Assembly (NCBI GenBank): GCA_032358255.1
Contig: JAULBX010025608.1
Coordinates: 1 to 58,859, forward strand
Length of the DNA stretch: 58,859 nucleotides
Direction of reading: 5' to 3'
From: Heterotrichella gracilis
Lineage: Eukaryota > Sar > Xanthophyceae > Tribonematales > Xanthonemataceae
Under the pieces are notes generated by a model. That model had not been told where the DNA came from, searched no databases, and was given only the letters and a program-made list of their open reading frames with translations. Positions 10,836 through 21,488 of this stretch are shown piece by piece; the first letter of the stretch is position 1, and every line of letters begins with the position of its first letter. The position numbers and the translations under genes are program-made.

Positions 10836-11137
10836 ATGTGTTGAGCTGTTGGCAGGTTGTGGGCGGTCGTCCCATATGCCTTTGAGACACTCCCCGAGCA
10901 CCTGGTCGTGCTGTTTGCAGTGAAGTGAACAGATGGCAAGGTTGTAGTTTTTGTGGTGGGGTTTGAGCTCACAAAACTGTACGCTAGTGTGCCCTGTTTG
11001 TGCTTTGCTGCCTGATTGTGGGAAACTTCCTTGCTTATGCGACGGCAACAGATTAGCGCAGCTGCCTTGTGATGGCAGCTGTATCCAGTGATTTTGTGCA
11101 CAATGGCAGTTTTGATTCCGTAGCATGTGTACAACAC

Positions 11138-11142
11138 TGTAA
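11138..11142 (+). terminator. TGTAA poly(A) signal of eIF1
   Basis: TGTAA is the usual poly(A) signal in chlorophyte algae. This copy lies about 300 nt downstream of the eIF1 stop, a typical 3' UTR length there. Confidence 0.55.
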
Positions 11143-12272
11143 ACACCAACCCAGCAACCAACGGCTTTGCACCCTTTACAACAACTACCTTGTGCACCCT
11201 GTGTGACATACCTTATCTTTGCACCCACATTGCTTGCCATGGGTCCTGTGAAGATAAAATTATGCAAAAGGACCTCTTCATCGAGGAGTGACTGTTCTTT
11301 TCCGCTTATTGCCTGAGGACCTTGCTGCACCCATTTGCACATACACACATGCTGGCATACACATCATCCGCTACTGGTCCCGATGCAAACTCCCCAGTGT
11401 TTGCACTGGTGGTTCTATGAGCGGAAGAGGATGCAGAGGTCCATACCTATTCCTTGCGAGATGTTGCGGCACCTGATCATCAAGGAAGAATACCTCGCAC
11501 AACTCACACACCATTAACATACTGCAACTGACAGGCGTGTTGTTGCACTAACAAGCAGCCTCTGCCTGCACACACACATATACACCAGCAAAGGGCGTTG
11601 TGTTGCATTACCAGTCAGGGACAACTTTGGGCGGCACTCACACTTCACTTTACAGGCTAGAAACCTCCTTGGAACGTGCATCATACTGCTCACCTGCTGT
11701 GGTAATCTCGTGCGGGCACCTGGTTCTCCATTTGTGCACTGGCAGTTGGCAAAGGCCAAACCTTGCACAGGATCAGCCTGTGGGCTTTCCCCTGGCCAGG
11801 CATAGCACTGCTACCTTTGCCAGTTGAAACGTGCCCCCTTGCACACATAAATCCACCCAGTACATTGGGAGAGCGCTATTGTCTGCAGTGTTAGCTGCAG
11901 AAGGGCCCTGTCACTGCCCAGTGGCAGAGGGGTCAAGTCATGCTGGCCAGCTGGCATTGTGGGTAAGTTGATGTGGGAACCTATATCACAGAGTATGTCA
12001 CGGTATCACAGTGATAAGTAACCCAAATATTCAACTTGGGATCAAGCTGAAGCCAAACAGGCAATGCGCAGCCTTGGACACATCAGTGCACCAATTCGCA
12101 GCTCTAAGGAGCGTCGAGCCCTAGCACTTTGTCTCAGTCCCAGGAAACGAACACAACCAGTGGTGCTTAGTGTTCCCACACTCTGTTAACATAAAGGAGC
12201 AACTGCTGCACTGCATCCCATAGTCAGGTGTTTGTGCCACTGTTGGCTTGGGGTGGGCCTATCCCATCGCCC
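11143..12272. other. No gene firmly recognised upstream of the DFRP1-like exons
   Basis: I looked here for N-terminal exons of the DFRP1/ZC3H15-like gene (CCCH zinc fingers with a GWFW motif) and saw none. A short coding-like frame on the plus strand (about 11398-11517, containing HWWFYERKRMQRSIPIP and ending in TAA after an acceptor-like CCCCAG) resembles nothing I recognise. The rest shows no coding signal. Confidence 0.4.
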
Positions 12273-12708
12273 ATGATGACTAAACCAGACCAGCCCAAAC
12301 TGAATCAGCAGGACTTTGCAGCTTGGAAGCAGCAGCAGCAGACTCTGAAAAAGGAGGTATGCACCCCATACAGCCCTGCCCTTCTGCAGTTTACAAGGTC
12401 TTGGAAGGCGTTGCGCCAACCAGCATGCGGTGGCCAGGGCCTTGGTGTGCAGGTTGTAAGGGCTTTGCCAGTAAGGCTGATCTTGTTTGCCCTTCAGGAC
12501 GAGGAGAAGAAGGCAGCACAACGCAAAGAGGACATCCTGGCAGGCAGGACGCCAATGACAGGTGAAGCTAGTACCTGCTAGTACACAAGCACTGGGCTGT
12601 GCATGACTGGCAAAACAGCATGCTGGAGACAGACTCATCACAACAGTAACTCTATATGCAGGACGGGAGCTGTTGGAACATACACCAGAGGTATTTGACG
12701 GCTATTGA
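12273..12708 (+). CDS. Small protein matching the C-terminal region of DFRP1/ZC3H15
   Basis: Three phased exons (12273..12356, 12498..12561, 12662..12708) encode 64 aa: a charged segment with NQQDFAAWKQQQQTLKKE, a basic DEEKKAAQRKEDILAG, and a terminal TGRELLEHTPEVFDGY. The family pattern in ZC3H15/TMA46-type proteins is a FLAWKKRK helix, a charged helix and then an SGRE(V/L)FEFRPELV box, in this order and spacing. Those proteins stabilise DRG1-type GTPases on ribosomes through this region. Here the CCCH zinc fingers are absent and the protein stops where the family has a longer acidic tail. The frame is open upstream to 12195 with possible acceptors (CCATAG, GTCAG), so this may be the end of a longer gene, a small DFRP-only protein, or a remnant. 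Confidence 0.45.
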
Positions 12709-14034
12709 GCAGCTGACATCAATACAATACGTCATCCCGCAAGCTGTTGGCACTGGACCGAGGCATGCCGCGCCATGGCAGCTGTGAGCACTAGCCCAAT
12801 CCCGCAGTGGGAAGACTCCTTTGGAATGCAATGATGCAAGTTTGACAAATTAATGTATTAGAGCTGGTTGTCTTGATGAGGCGGGTCTCCACCAGCCCTC
12901 AAACACCTTCAAGGCTTCACACCCATGCCAGTTGCAGTACCAGGTGCACGACTGTGCTCTGCCTTGATAGCAGCAGTCTGGGAGCAGCAGTTGCAATGTT
13001 TTGTTACAACGTAAACCAGCACAGCTGATAACTGTGTACAACCACACAAAATGTGTTTCGCCAACCAATGCCTGCAGCATACTGTTGGTTGCTGACACAG
13101 CAACGTAGCAATAAACTTATGTAATAGCGAGTTGGAAGTGACCGATTCAGAATATTCACGGTTAGTTAATTTCAACGCAATTGCCAGTGCATACCAAGCT
13201 CCAAGGTACTTCAAACGTAACCGTGGTCACGGGTATACAAGAAAGGGGCCCAATATGGGCTAAAATCCCCCAAGAAAAGAGTGCCTAAAAATATGGTTGA
13301 AGTGCTCCCCTCAAAAAACAATGCAGGACAGAGCTGGAACCTGCTAAACCCTTACGTACCCCGCGTGAACAAGATGCTGTTCAATAATATCTAAGGTGGT
13401 GTGATAAACCAGTGACTCTGGGAAGTCAAACCCTGCCCAGGATATGGACCACGTCAGTGTGCGCGAATTGAATTGCACCCAGGGCTACACTTGAATCCCA
13501 GTGATCCGCGGTTCTAGTCAAAATTTGGTAAAAACCCAGATAAAGAGGCTTGAAAGCTTGTCAGCCTGCTCAACGCCCCGAATTCCCCGCAGGCTGCTCC
13601 ATTCCCCACCCCACCCCCCCCAACTGCAATCATTCCCTTGAGCCCACACACCCGCGCACCACACCCCCGCGCCATGCTCACCCACCCAATGGCCATAGCA
13701 CAACCCTAAACCCTCATCGTGCAATGGCTCAGCCGGTACGACCGACGCCAGCAAAAGCCTCCCACGCCACCCAGGATGGGGTCATTAACACCTCCCATGT
13801 CATGTGAGTGGCCACCAGCAGCCCTTTACCCCTTGGCCCTTATAAGGGCCCACGCGTATGGAGCCCAAAAACCGATATATACCCCTAATAAGCCTGCATA
13901 CTGCGCACTATGTACGACTGCCACATGCGATTGAAAGTATGCATGTGGACCACATCCATGCCACCCCCCCACCCTCAATGTCCTGCTGTAATGGCCACAG
14001 CAGCACGTCGATTTGCAATGGTGTCACACACACC
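12709..14034. other. No gene recognised; convergent intergenic region
   Basis: Spacer between the plus-strand DFRP1-like gene and the minus-strand fasciclin gene, holding both 3' UTRs. No exon, RNA gene or large repeat was identified. Confidence 0.45.
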
Positions 14035-17000
14035 CTACGGCAGGGCTACGGTCTGCAGTTGCGTCTGCAGCGCCGCGCCGGTGTAGCTGGCATTGAAGGA
14101 GGCCACGCTGAGCGTCCCCTCCGCCATGGCGCGCACCCCCTTCACAACCTCCCCCTGGGCCAGGAGCGACACGCGCGCATACAGCTCAAGCAGCACGTCG
14201 GCGTTGGCCTGCACAAGAGGGAAATGCGGGGTCAACTTTAGGGTTTTAGGGTTTATAAGGCATAACCGCGTGCAGCTCAAGCAGTACGTCGGCATTGGCC
14301 TACACATGAGGGAAATGCGGGTGAAGGGTTTAGGGCCTAGCAGGGCAGGCAACGGGCGGACTGACAGCTCATGGAGGATGTTGGCAGTGGCCTCCAAGGT
14401 AGGCAAAAGGGGGGAAATGTTGTTGAGCATTGACCTCCAGGTTGTGGGTCAAGTGTATGCCATGCAGGGGTGAACAGTGGGCAAATTGTACCGGTGCTGC
14501 GCATTTGCAGCAAGGGTGGTACCGGAAGGTGGGGGGGAGCACCCACCTGCGCAGTGGTGTCCTTGGCAATGTTCTCCAGCTGGGTGTTGAGGTCAGCAGC
14601 CGCTTGCGCTGCCGCCCCAAGCACCTCAGCGTACACCGATGCGGCGCCTGCGGGCGCGGCCGCGGGTGCGCCTGCGGGCGCTTGCATGAGCCTGCGGGTC
14701 CCTAGGCTCTTAGATGAGATTGTGGCTGTGTCCACGTTGTTGTAGGCCTGGTTGAGGATGGCGGCGATGACCAGGGGGTTCTCTAGGGAGAAGGAGCCGC
14801 CTGGAAAGGGGGGGGGAAGGGGTTGTATTAGGGTTTATGGTGGCATGGGAGTTCTACAAGATGAGGGGTTTGTTGCAGTAATGTTGGACCATTGATTAGA
14901 GTCTATAATTAAGAGGGCTTCCAGATGTGCAGTCATATAAAAGAAAAACAATATGCCGCTTTAACTTCTGTTTATCGGAAATTGCAATAATATCCAAAAC
15001 AGATTTCAACTGAATTCAAGCATTACACATAAAACTGCAATGCAAAGACTATAAAAGTGGGTGACACCCACCTGACGTGAAGAACGAGAAGCCCACAGGC
15101 AGAGTGGACAGGTAGCACTGCTTCACAGCCACATCCACAGAAATGCTGGCCCTGAGCGCAGCAATGGCGTTCCCGCCAATGGCCAGACTATTCAGCAGCT
15201 GCACGTTGAGCGTCTCCGCCTTGAGCGCGTTTGCGTCCCCCTTCTTGATCCCCGCCACGGCGTCGATGGATCCCAAAGAGTCGCCGCCGGGGATCCCCAG
15301 CGCGGTCCCCAGCAGGCTGAACAGCTGCCCAGCGGTGAAGTTCGGCTTGAGCACCGAGGTGATCAGGGACAGGCTGGGGTCATTGTAGTTTTGAGAGATG
15401 TAGACCGCAGCGGTGGTGATGGCGTTGATGGCGGCAAAGGGAGTTGGGACTGGGGCGGGGACCAGGGCTCCCAGGGTGAAGGGCGGGGCCAGCTTGGTTT
15501 TGGGGTCCAGGCAGGTGGGCGTCTCGGGCTTGTTCAGAAACAGGACCGCGCCGGTGACCTGCTCATTGGGCGTCGGGATTTCAAAATCCCCCGAAGCCCC
15601 CGTCAGCCCCGCCGCCGATTTCCCCCCTTGGCTGAAGATCACGGGGCAGCCGGTGTAGTAGTACGACCCGTAGGCGGACCCTGCGAGGGTGTTGGCCCCG
15701 CCCGCCGCCGGCGGGGACCCTACTAGGGTATTGTTGCCGGTGCGGTTGGCCAGCAGCTCACTGATATCCGAGGTCGGGAGCAGGACTGTGTCAATGACGT
15801 GGACAACCGACGCGCACACGCGCACGTTGCGTATGGCGGTCACGTTGGCCTCCGAGGCCCCCGCAATGATGTCAAATGTGGACCCCCCGTCCCGGAATGT
15901 GAGGGTGTACTCCTCCCCCAGCGCAGTGGGCAGCTCCTCAGACGCAGCCAGCTCAGACAGTGTGCGGCCACCTAGGATGCAGGGAGGGTTTTAGTTTTGG
16001 TGCTTGGTGTATTCTTAGGGTTTAAGAGGGTTTAGGGTTTTAGCGTCTGGTGCATGTTGGTATGAACCATGTGGGCCACACAGGCACGGCTGCCTACTAT
16101 TGTGGCTGTATCAATGGAATGCATTCTAACTTAGTGTAATTCCGCCCCTCACCCAACACCATGCGTTACATCTGCACATACATCACCACAAACCCTACAC
16201 CAAACCCTAACTGCTCTCATCTCGCCCCTCACCTGGCACCACGTGGTACAGCAGCACCTGGGTGAGCACCTGCCTCAGGTCTGGTGTCAGCTCCTGGCGC
16301 AGGTCCACCCCCAGGACAACCAGGGCATCGTAGAAGGCTTCGTTGGTGGGGGCAAGCAGGGTGATGTTGGCCTGCGCGGGGCGGGGGTTTAGGTTTGTGT
16401 GGGGTGTGTGGGGATAATTCAAGGTTGGGGGAGTTCCTCTCAGGGTGCTGAGTCAGAGTGCCAAAATGAGAGGACTCATGCTTGGAGAAGCAAACTAACC
16501 AAAGGAGACTAACCACAAGCAGTACTCTTACCCTTGGTACTCTGACTCACGGGTATTCTAGATATTTACTACCTCTACGCTCCTAGGAGTGACCACCACC
16601 TGGGAAATACGCTAGGTCCCACAGCAAAGTGGCATGTAGATGAAGGAGAAGAGAAGGAGAAAAGTGGAATGTAGAATCACCTGGGGGTTTGTCAGCGTGT
16701 CCTCGATCCCCAGCAGCTCTGCGATCATGACCAGCGCAGACAGGGAGTCCACCTGGAGCGCCTCCTGGAGCAGGTTGGTGTCACACTGCACAGGGGAGGG
16801 GAAGGGAAATGGTCACGTTTGAGTGGAAATTCCTACCAACGGCGGCCTATCCATCACCACTCTGCTGTCATGTTCCAGTGGTAATGGTGAGCCTATTCCC
16901 TGTACTGCCTGAAGCAGAAGGTGGCCGCTAAACCACCTCCAGGTTGGTTTGAGTCCATGACCCAAGCGCCATCCAGCCATATGAGTGTATGGCCTCAAGT

Positions 17001-20000
17001 GCAAGTGCACTTGATCGTCAGTTGCAATTACCGGTCAAGCCAGCTGCCTGCATGACATTACTTCCAGACAAGCAGGGGGCGGAAACCAAAGCCAATCAAC
17101 ACCCTAATTCATAATTAAGAACCCCACTCACCGTAATGTTGACGGGTGGGGCAGGCACTGCAACTTCTTCTCCGGGGACAACAGTCACCCCCGAGGAGAA
17201 GTTGAAGTCCTTGGGCACATCTGGGATTGCGTCCAGGGTAGTTGCAGGGAGCAGCAGGCCGTCGATCACGTGCACCACCGAGTTGCAGATGGTGACAGAT
17301 GACTTGGTCTGGATGACGGCGTCCTTGGGGAAGGCGGGGGTGATGTAGGCCTGTGGCGGGGAGGGGAGGGGTTGAGGGAGGAAAGAAAGGAATGGGGGTT
17401 GGGAGGGGGTAGGAAGCAGGGTTTCCGAAGCAACGATGCTGATCTGACGGCCCCCGCGCAATTGCTTCCACGATGCTGAATGTAAAAGCCCAGTAGGCTG
17501 CAAGGTATGTACCCAGACCCATAAGCATGCGCCAGTGACCACCCTCGCAACACATCACCTCTAGGATACAAGCTTTGGGCACTCACCGCTCCCTCAGTCA
17601 CACCGGCTGGCCTGTAGAACCCTAGAGGGTAGCTCTGCCCGGTCACAGACCCTAGCAGCGTGTTCACGCTTTTCGCAGCCACCAGGGCGTCGTTGTCGTA
17701 GGTGCCAGAGAGCATGTGGTAGAACAGCACTGCAGGCAGCTTGGGGGTGAGGGTGCCCAGCTCCGCAATGTTGAGATCTGTGGGGGGCAGGGGAAAGGGG
17801 TCAAAATGCTGGCATTGCCGCGTGTGTTGAGGGCCCAGAAGGGTCCCTGAGCAGGTGCATGGGCAAGGGTCATTACAGGACCTAGGTCCTATTGTGATTC
17901 TTATCACTCCTGGCTTGAGGCACGCTGCGCCGAACTGGGTTTCAACATTCCTTGCCGATTATTCCAACACAATGCAAAGAAGCGTGGTGAACATGATGGC
18001 TGTGTTGAGTTCATGGCGATTCTGCCTGATGCGGGGGCGTAATTGGTGGGGGCAAATACAGCAGAGGGTGCAAATACAGCAGAGGGGGCAGATACAGCAG
18101 AGGGCATAATTGGTGTGTGCAAATAGTATTTGAAATACAGCAGAGGGTGCCTTAAGGCATTCTTACATACTAAACAGGTTTTGCAACACGTACTGAGGAG
18201 CTGTAGAGCGGACGTGAAGGCGTTGTTGGTGGGCGCAAATACCGTGAAATTCCCCGAGGGGTCCGGGAGGGACACCCCCGTCATGCCCAGTGCCGAGGTC
18301 AGGAAGCTGAGGTTTGGGTCGGATTTGGCCACATCCAGGAAGGACTGACCGCAGGGGCCCTAATTGCAAAGGGGCACACGGAAGGGTGAGTGGCTGGAAA
18401 ATGGTAAAAGTCTCCCTGGGATTTTTGAGCCGGCATGCCTACTTGAAACTAAAACTGCGCTTCAAGGAGGCTTCGCATGCATGAATAGGACGCGCGTTGC
18501 CAGGTACGACGAAACAATTTGGAAGGGTTTTCTAGGCTGTAGGGCTTCCACAGGCAAAACCCTTACCGGTGGTGGCGCAGGCGCACTTGGTCCCGGCGAG
18601 GGGAACGTCAGATTAGCGAGGTCGGGCGTGGGTGGGACCTCATCCAGTGACACCGCTGGTATGAGCACTGTGTTGATCTTGAAGATGTTGACGTTGCACA
18701 CACTGCCCTTGAAGAAGCCTGAGCCAGCGGACTGGGGGTAGAGGGCCTGGACCGCGATCTGGGGGGGCAGGCGGGATTTGGTGAGTCCTTCAGCAGGTGG
18801 ATGTGGACAAGGGATATGAGTACTGTTTGAGAAACGGCTGCTGGACCATTGAAATACGATACAACAGTTTAAAACAGGGCAACAAAAATAATGATCCCAT
18901 TTCTATCTTACTGATTTGCCCAGCGAGCAGTGTACAGCCCCAGGCCTCAATCCTCCCCTCCCTGCACACCACAACCACCACACCAGAACCCTGTCCCAAA
19001 CCCTAGCAAAACCCTCTTCTCACCTCGTCGCTGCTGTCCGCTGGGGGGTAGGAGAAGTTCACGGGGCGAGAGTCCCCGTTGAGCAGCCCAATCACGGTAT
19101 TTAGGGACCCCGTCTCCACCAGCTGGCTCGTGTTGTACTGGCCCAACACGATGTGCCCCAGCAGGATGCTCACCACCTTGTCTGGGAGGGAGAACAGGCC
19201 GAAGAAGCTGATGCCTGCAAAAGAGGGCAGGGAAGGGGTGTTAGAAACCAACATGGAGAGGGGAAGACAGTGGGGTTACTAGCATAATACGCCAGAAGTG
19301 AGACCCTGCTTTGTAACCCTGTTAGTATAAATACCACTCCCCCCGGCATACCGAACCCTATCTGAGAACCCTAGAAGGAGTGAGTGGCCACCCACGTTGC
19401 CCAGCAGCCCAAGAAACATTGCTGTGGGTGCAAAACCCTCTTTGCAATCCTAGCAGGGTTTACACCCCTCACCCACGTTGCCCAGCAGGCCAGACAGCGC
19501 ATTGTTGTCGGGTGCAAACCCCATGCAAAACCCTATTCCCAGCCCTAGCAGGGTTTCCACCACTCACCCATGTTGAACAGCAGGCCACAACAGCGTGTTG
19601 CTGTCGGGTGCAAACCCTATTAGGGTACCCTGTCTGCAACCCTAGCAGGGTTCACACCACTCACCCATGTTGAACAGCAGGCCAAACAGCGCATTGTTGT
19701 CGGGTGCGAACAAGGTGAGCGGCGTGGTGGGTGGGGGCAGCAGGTTGGACTTGCCACTAAGCTTGATGAGGGTACGCAGGACCCACAGCCCCGACCCACC
19801 CAGCCCATCCTTGATCGAGCCGTTGCAGCCGTTGTCGTTGCTGTCATCGGCGCGTGTGAACTGCGGAGTGGGGTGGGTGGGGTGGGTGGGGAGGGTGGGG
19901 GGCTGGGTGGAGTGTGGGGGTTGGGTGGGGAGGGGGTTGTGTGACGGAGGTTGATTGGGGTGTTGTCAGCCTGTGAATGTGGATGCGGTGGGTGCAGGGT

Positions 20001-20755
20001 GGGGAGGAGTGGTACAAAGGGAGGTGTCCCCTGTAGGAAAGGGGGATGCTGTACAGAGGTGGGAAGTGGGGGGAAGTGGGTGGTGTAGCTTCAAAACTGT
20101 GTGGTGGTGGGTTGGGTAGGGGCTGGTGGGGTTTGTATGGAAACGTAGGAGGTTCAGTGGCTGCTGCAACTGAGCCAGTACAGTGCATTCTGGTGCACGT
20201 GCTGCGTTAGAGAAAACTGCAGCTAGTGGGTTTGGTTCAGAGATCCCAGCGGCTGCGAGCACTGATACCCAATAAAGGGGTGGAGCTCAAAGTCTGAAGT
20301 GCTGGCAGCGGAAAAAATCTTCAAAAAAGCTGGCAGGTGCAGGGGAACAGCTGGCAAGGACCACGCATGCATACGGCGAGTCTACCATCCACAAGGGAAC
20401 GAAGGCACACAGTGGGGGGTTGGCTGAAAGGGATGAAGTGCACCAACATGATGGCGTGAGAAAACCGGACTGGTCCGCTGGGGTCCGAGGTGGTGAGGTC
20501 CAGACCCCAGTCCCAGGACCGACATGCCAGCTATCCACGCCACAAAGATCCGGTCTTTATGCCCATTTGACGGGTCAACAGCGTGCCCACCTGCCCCCTA
20601 CCCAAGATCCCTCACGCATATATATGCCAAAGGTGCGGGAGCAGCCTAGTGTGTGTATGTATATGTGCGTGGCTTACCGGTACCCCGACCTTGAGTGTGG
20701 ATGGGCACGCCAGCGACACCAGCAGCAGTACCGCCAGCTGCTTCCGGGAAAGCAT
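14035..20755 (-). CDS. Secreted protein with three fasciclin (FAS1) domains
   Basis: Twelve phased exons, 934 aa: 20678..20755, 19665..19860, 19024..19214, 18567..18758, 18194..18359, 17587..17777, 17132..17350, 16681..16785, 16233..16371, 15072..15971, 14547..14800, 14035..14208. Exon 1 is a signal peptide (MLSRKQLAVLLLVSLACPS). FAS1 domains act in adhesion and in the extracellular matrix of algae and plants. Domain 1 (about residues 40-205) has LTLFAPDNNALFGLL and ILLGHIVLGQYN. Domain 2 (about 220-405) has FTVFAPTNNAFTSAL, LFYHMLSGTYDN and VTICNSVVHVIDGLLLP. Domain 3 (about 412-560) has ITLLAPTNEAFYDAL, LLYHVVPG and VRVCASVVHVIDTVLLP. A Pro/Ala/Gly-rich tail without membrane anchor follows. 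Each domain is built from about three exons, consistent with internal duplication. The role is inferred as cell-wall or matrix adhesion. Confidence 0.9.
14265..14400 (-). repeat. Two intronic copies of the start of the last FAS1 exon
   Basis: The sequence at about 14265-14330 closely repeats the acceptor and first about 35 nt of exon 14035..14208 (CAGCTCAAGCAG, then CGTCGGC, TTGGCCT, AC, GAGGGAAATGCGGG as read on the plus strand). A more degenerate third copy follows at about 14360-14400. Confidence 0.65.
19385..19620 (-). repeat. Three intronic copies of the end of FAS1 exon 2
   Basis: The end of exon 19665..19860 (codons for FAPDNNALFGLLFNMG and its donor) recurs at about 19565-19610, 19465-19515 and 19385-19430, each about 90 nt apart and progressively diverged. 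Each copy keeps the CACCCA(T/C)GTTG donor context. They lie in the following intron. Confidence 0.8.
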
Positions 20756-21488
20756 CGCTATTCCAGTCACGCCTCAACCACAAGTGCAGGTGTGGGCGAG
20801 GAGGTCCCGGAATTATTAAGGTGCCAGCCAGTCTTCTTTTGCTGGGTTGCGATTGTATAGAAGACAGCTGTCGCAATGCCGGGAGTTGCAACCCGATTGC
20901 TGCCGTCCTGGGGCCCAAATGGTGACCAGTGCCCTTGTTAGGGCTAGTACGCGTGTATATGTGCGAGTTTGGGCAGGTGAAACGGGCACCAACGCTGTTC
21001 CACGTTGCTGTGAAAGCTTTCGCAGCCCGCCAAGGTCAGTGCAAGGTGGATGTAGAAGGTTAGGTAATGGGTGGTGTGTTGTAACTTGCGGCCACGTGGC
21101 AGCGCAGGAGCTAGACAGGTGCTCAAAACCCTTCGTTAGGGTTCCGATAAATGCCGGCATTTCCGATAAATGCTGGCATTTTCGATAAATGCTGGCATTT
21201 TTGAAAACCAAAATAAATAAAGCGAATGGAAACGAGTGCACTCATGAACCAGACAAGAGCAGCTTTGCACTCTTCACATGCCACTGTTCATTACCCGCAA
21301 CCCTGTGCATGCATTTCCCGCCTCAGTCACCCGCCCACGTACCAACCCTGTTTGAAACCCCCAGGTTTAAGTTTTTCGAGTCGGGGTACATTGGCCAGTC
21401 GAGGCAAGTTCTCACTCTACTTTGGGAGGGTGGGCGACTGCAAGAATCACAGCTGGTGCACGTGGTATGGTTTGGCGGTGAGGGGCAG
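20756..21488. promoter_or_regulatory. Divergent spacer between the FAS1 and NTMT genes
   Basis: The FAS1 gene starts leftward at 20755 and the NTMT gene starts rightward at 21489, so both promoters lie here. The only structure seen is the 19-bp triple repeat at 21142-21202. No TATA box is obvious. Confidence 0.35.
21142..21202. repeat. Three tandem 19-21 bp repeats with palindromic core
   Basis: The unit TTCCGATAAATGCCGGCAT recurs three times. The first copy contains the perfect palindrome AATGCCGGCATT; the next two have AATGCTGGCATT. The position in a divergent promoter region makes a protein-binding element possible, but this is inference. Confidence 0.75.

Noticed and set aside
11335..11517. 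Coding-like frame containing HWWFYERKRMQRSIPIP
   Set aside because: No recognised family, no clear start or partner exons, and nearby sequence shows no gene structure. It is noted only in the spacer entry.
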